From the NCBI RefSeq assembly GCF_000276665.1, contig NW_004955427.1:1951947-2015946 (forward strand): a stretch of DNA of 64,000 bases, given 5' to 3'. Both the position numbers and the translations under genes were made by a program. Position 1 is the stretch's first letter, and each line of letters starts with the position of its first letter. The notes under the pieces were generated by a model. It had not been told where the DNA came from. It saw nothing but the letters and a program-made list of their open reading frames with translations, and searched no databases. Below are positions 61,575-64,000 of the stretch, piece by piece. This DNA is from Chinchilla lanigera (taxonomy: Eukaryota; Chordata; Mammalia; Rodentia; Chinchillidae).

Positions 61575-63193
61575 CTCCATAGTAAAGGAAACATTCTAAG
61601 AGGAAGTAACAAGCATAAATATATTTTCAACAAATACCAGTGCACCCAACTATATAAAAAAAGAATGGATATGAAAGATGAAATAAGCAGTAATATAATT
61701 GTATCATGGGATCTCAATTTCCCATTGTTTATAACAGATAGATAAACTTAGACAAAAAACCATAAAATATTAGAACTGAACCAAACTTTTGAATAAATGA
61801 ACTTAGTAGATGTCTACAGAGTGTTCTATCCCAAAACATCAAAATACACATCCTTCTCAATGACACATGGGATGTTCTCAAAAATAGACCCTATAAAATA
61901 TCATAGAATGTGCTTAAGTAAATGGAAAGGAATTGAAATGATCTAACATATATTATTAAACCATAATGCAATGAAATTGGAAATCAATGCAAAAGAAACT
62001 ACAAGAACTTCATAAACACATGAGGAAATTAAATAATACCAACCTAAACAACCAATGGGCCATAGATGAAATTAAAGAAGAAGTTAGACTGCTTCTACAA
62101 TTAAATGGTAATGATAATACAACACAGAGGACCTTATAAGACACAATAAAAGCAGTCCTAAGAGGGAAATTTATTTCAGTGAATACTCATATTAGGAAAA
62201 CAGGGTAAGCTCAAATGAACAATTTAATGTTGAACCTCAAACTTCTAGAAAAAGAAGAGTGGGCCAAATCCAAAGCTCATAAGAGGGTGGAAATCATAAA
62301 GAGCAGAGGAAAAATTAATGCAATAGATACTAATGAAATAATACAAACAATCAATTAATTGAATAGTTGGTTATTTGGAGAGTAAGTGAAATCAACAAGC
62401 CCTTAGCTAACCTTATCAAAAAAAGGAAAGAAAAGACTTAAATTCATGCATTGAGGAATGAAAAAGGTGAAATCATCACACATCCTACAGAATCCAAATC
62501 ATTTATACCTACTTGGAGAATTTGTATTCTAATAAGATGAGTAATGCAAAAGAAATGGACAGATTCTTGTATACACATGAATTACTAAAGCTGAATTAAG
62601 AAGATATTAATAATACTAGGTAAAACAAATATCAATCAATGAAATTGGAGGCATAGTTAAAAACGTATCAACAGAGGAAAGCCCTGATGCTGAAGGATTC
62701 CCTGCTGAATTCTGCAAGAAATTTAGAGATGTCTAATACCACTACTTCCCTAACTCTTTAACAGAATTGAAAGGAAAGCGATACTTCAAAATTCATTCCT
62801 GGAAGCAAGCATTATCCTGACACCAAAACCAGAGAAAGACCCAAGTAGGAAAGAGAACTACAGGCCAATTTCCCTAAAGAACATAGATGAAAAATCCTAA
62901 GTAAGATACTGGCAAACAGAATGTAGCAAATCATCAAGAAGATGATACATGATGACCAATGTGGATTCACCCCAGGGATGCAGGGATGGTTCAACATATG
63001 TAAAACAATAAATACACCATATTAAGAGAGTCAAGGACAAAGAAAAAACCCATATGATCATTTCAATAGATGCAGAAAAAGCTTTTAACAAAGTCTAGCA
63101 CCCATTCATGATAAAACCCTACACAAAATTGGAATAGATGGTCTCTTTCTCAATCTCATAAAAGTCGTCTATGACAAACCAACAGCTAATATC

Positions 63194-63436
63194 ATGCTAA
63201 ATGAACAAAACTGGAAAGCTTCCACTCTAAAGTCAGAAACAAGACAAGTATTTCCATTGTCTCCACTCTTATTTAACATAGTTCTGGAAACTTTATCCGA
63301 AGTAATTAGAGAAGAGAAAGGAATAAAAGAAACAACTGTAGGTAAGGGAGAAGTTAAACTAATGTTATTAGTGGATGACATGATACTCTACATAGAAAAA
63401 ATCCCAAAAGCTCCACCAAAACACTTATATAGTTAA
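63194..63436 (+). pseudogene. L1 ORF2 RT-core remnant
   Basis: An 80-codon open piece reading through the RT palm: '[14 protein letters not shown]', then '[13 protein letters not shown]', the L1 counterpart of the catalytic (F/Y)-x-D-D motif with both aspartates kept. Stops close it on both sides, so it is part of the dead long L1. Confidence 0.85.
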
Positions 63437-64000
63437 GAAGCAAATTCATTCGCATAGCTGGATACAAAGTCAGCACTCAAAATTAATAGCTTCCTGTACG
63501 CAAATAACAAACTCACTGATAGAGAAGTTAGGGAAACAATACCTTTCACAATAGCATCTGCAAAAATGACATAACTGGGAATCATCTAAGGAAAGAAGTA
63601 GAAGAACTTTACATTAGAAACAACAGTACTCTGAAAAAAGAGACTGAAAATGATATAAGATAATGGAAAGACATCCTTCCTGTATGATAGGAAGAGCAAA
63701 TATAGTGAAAATGGCCATGCTTGCAAAACTATTATAGAGATTTAATTCAATTCCGATCAAAATTCCAACAGCATATCTCACAGAATTAGAGAAAACAACC
63801 CTAAAATTCATTTGGAACCAGAAGAGACCTAGATTAGCAAAGGCAATTCTAGGCAACAAAGAAAAGGCGGAGGACATCACAATCCCTGACTTGAAATTAT
63901 ACTATAAAGGTACTGTGATAAAGACAGTGTGTTACATGCAAAAGAAAAGAAAAAACACACCCAGGGATCAATGGAACACGATTTCAACCTAGTTTCTCTT

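Larger units (their letters stand above)
57712..64000 (+). mobile_element. LINE-1 (plus strand), long copy running out of the window
   Basis: The 5' end 'cttttgggaagatgacagag' is the usual start of an L1 5'UTR. 5'UTR to ~58,770 with a T-rich stretch, ORF1 region ~58,770-60,480 (59,395 frame 'CEDRISDTENRLTVSNHEK'), ORF2 from ~60,540 through endonuclease, linker and RT to the window end ('CKNFRD'-type linker at 62,700; '[17 protein letters not shown]' at ~63,260). Interrupted by an ID (59,471), a MaLR LTR (59,985) and an unidentified insertion (60,841). Frames are broken. Confidence 0.88.

Overview
This is a repeat-dominated stretch of a mammalian nuclear genome, almost certainly a rodent. The evidence is a set of tRNA-Ala-derived ID-type SINEs with flanking duplications, B1-type (7SL-derived, monomeric) SINEs, MaLR-type solo LTRs, and several generations of LINE-1. 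The ID copies share a B-box-side consensus close to 'gattcccggtaccgg', which differs from my recollection of the mouse and rat ID. I therefore lean to a non-murid rodent, possibly beaver or kangaroo-rat related, but that is inference only. I see no bacterial, plasmid, phage or CRISPR content, and no intact host protein-coding gene.

Layout. 1-0.84 kb: CpG-rich tandem repeat. 0.85-1.6 kb: L1 fragment with a B1. 1.6-6.8 kb: mostly single-copy sequence with an ID SINE, two MaLR LTRs, an ERVL/MLT2-like LTR, a B1 and a candidate 51-bp exon. 6.8-21.3 kb: a nest of four L1s. One 6.4-kb L1 with a complete 5'UTR sits inside an older L1 between perfect 14-bp duplications, and that older L1 is joined tail-to-tail to a plus-strand L1 that itself contains another L1. 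22.1-28.75 kb: an old inverted repeat flanks an L1 (with an 876-bp LTR inside it) and an L1-in-L1-with-SINE nest. One arm of the inverted repeat carries a short 5S rRNA-like piece. 30.4-31.6 kb: L1. 31.6-37.9 kb: a badly decayed gammaretrovirus-like endogenous provirus (gag, pro, pol and an env-like region) interrupted in the reverse transcriptase by an L1 3' end. 38-42.2 kb: L1 fragments, a MaLR solo LTR and an L1 with an internal inverted segment. 42.2-54.4 kb: the most single-copy part, with a few SINEs, a mildly CpG-enriched block (46.6-47.2 kb) and a candidate alternative first exon (ATG at 48,441, donor at 48,471). 54.4-57.7 kb: minus-strand L1s. 57.7 kb to the end: a long plus-strand L1 running out of the window, carrying an ID SINE, a MaLR LTR and an unidentified 0.73-kb insertion.

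How it fits together. The nesting gives a relative chronology: old L1M, then middle-aged L1, then LTR and young L1, then ID. The only hints of host-gene function are two phase-0 exon-like segments on the plus strand (4,419-4,469 and 48,441-48,470). They could belong to one transcription unit with the window lying in its introns, but I cannot name the gene. All coding potential in the transposons and the provirus is broken by stops, frameshifts, insertions or deletions.
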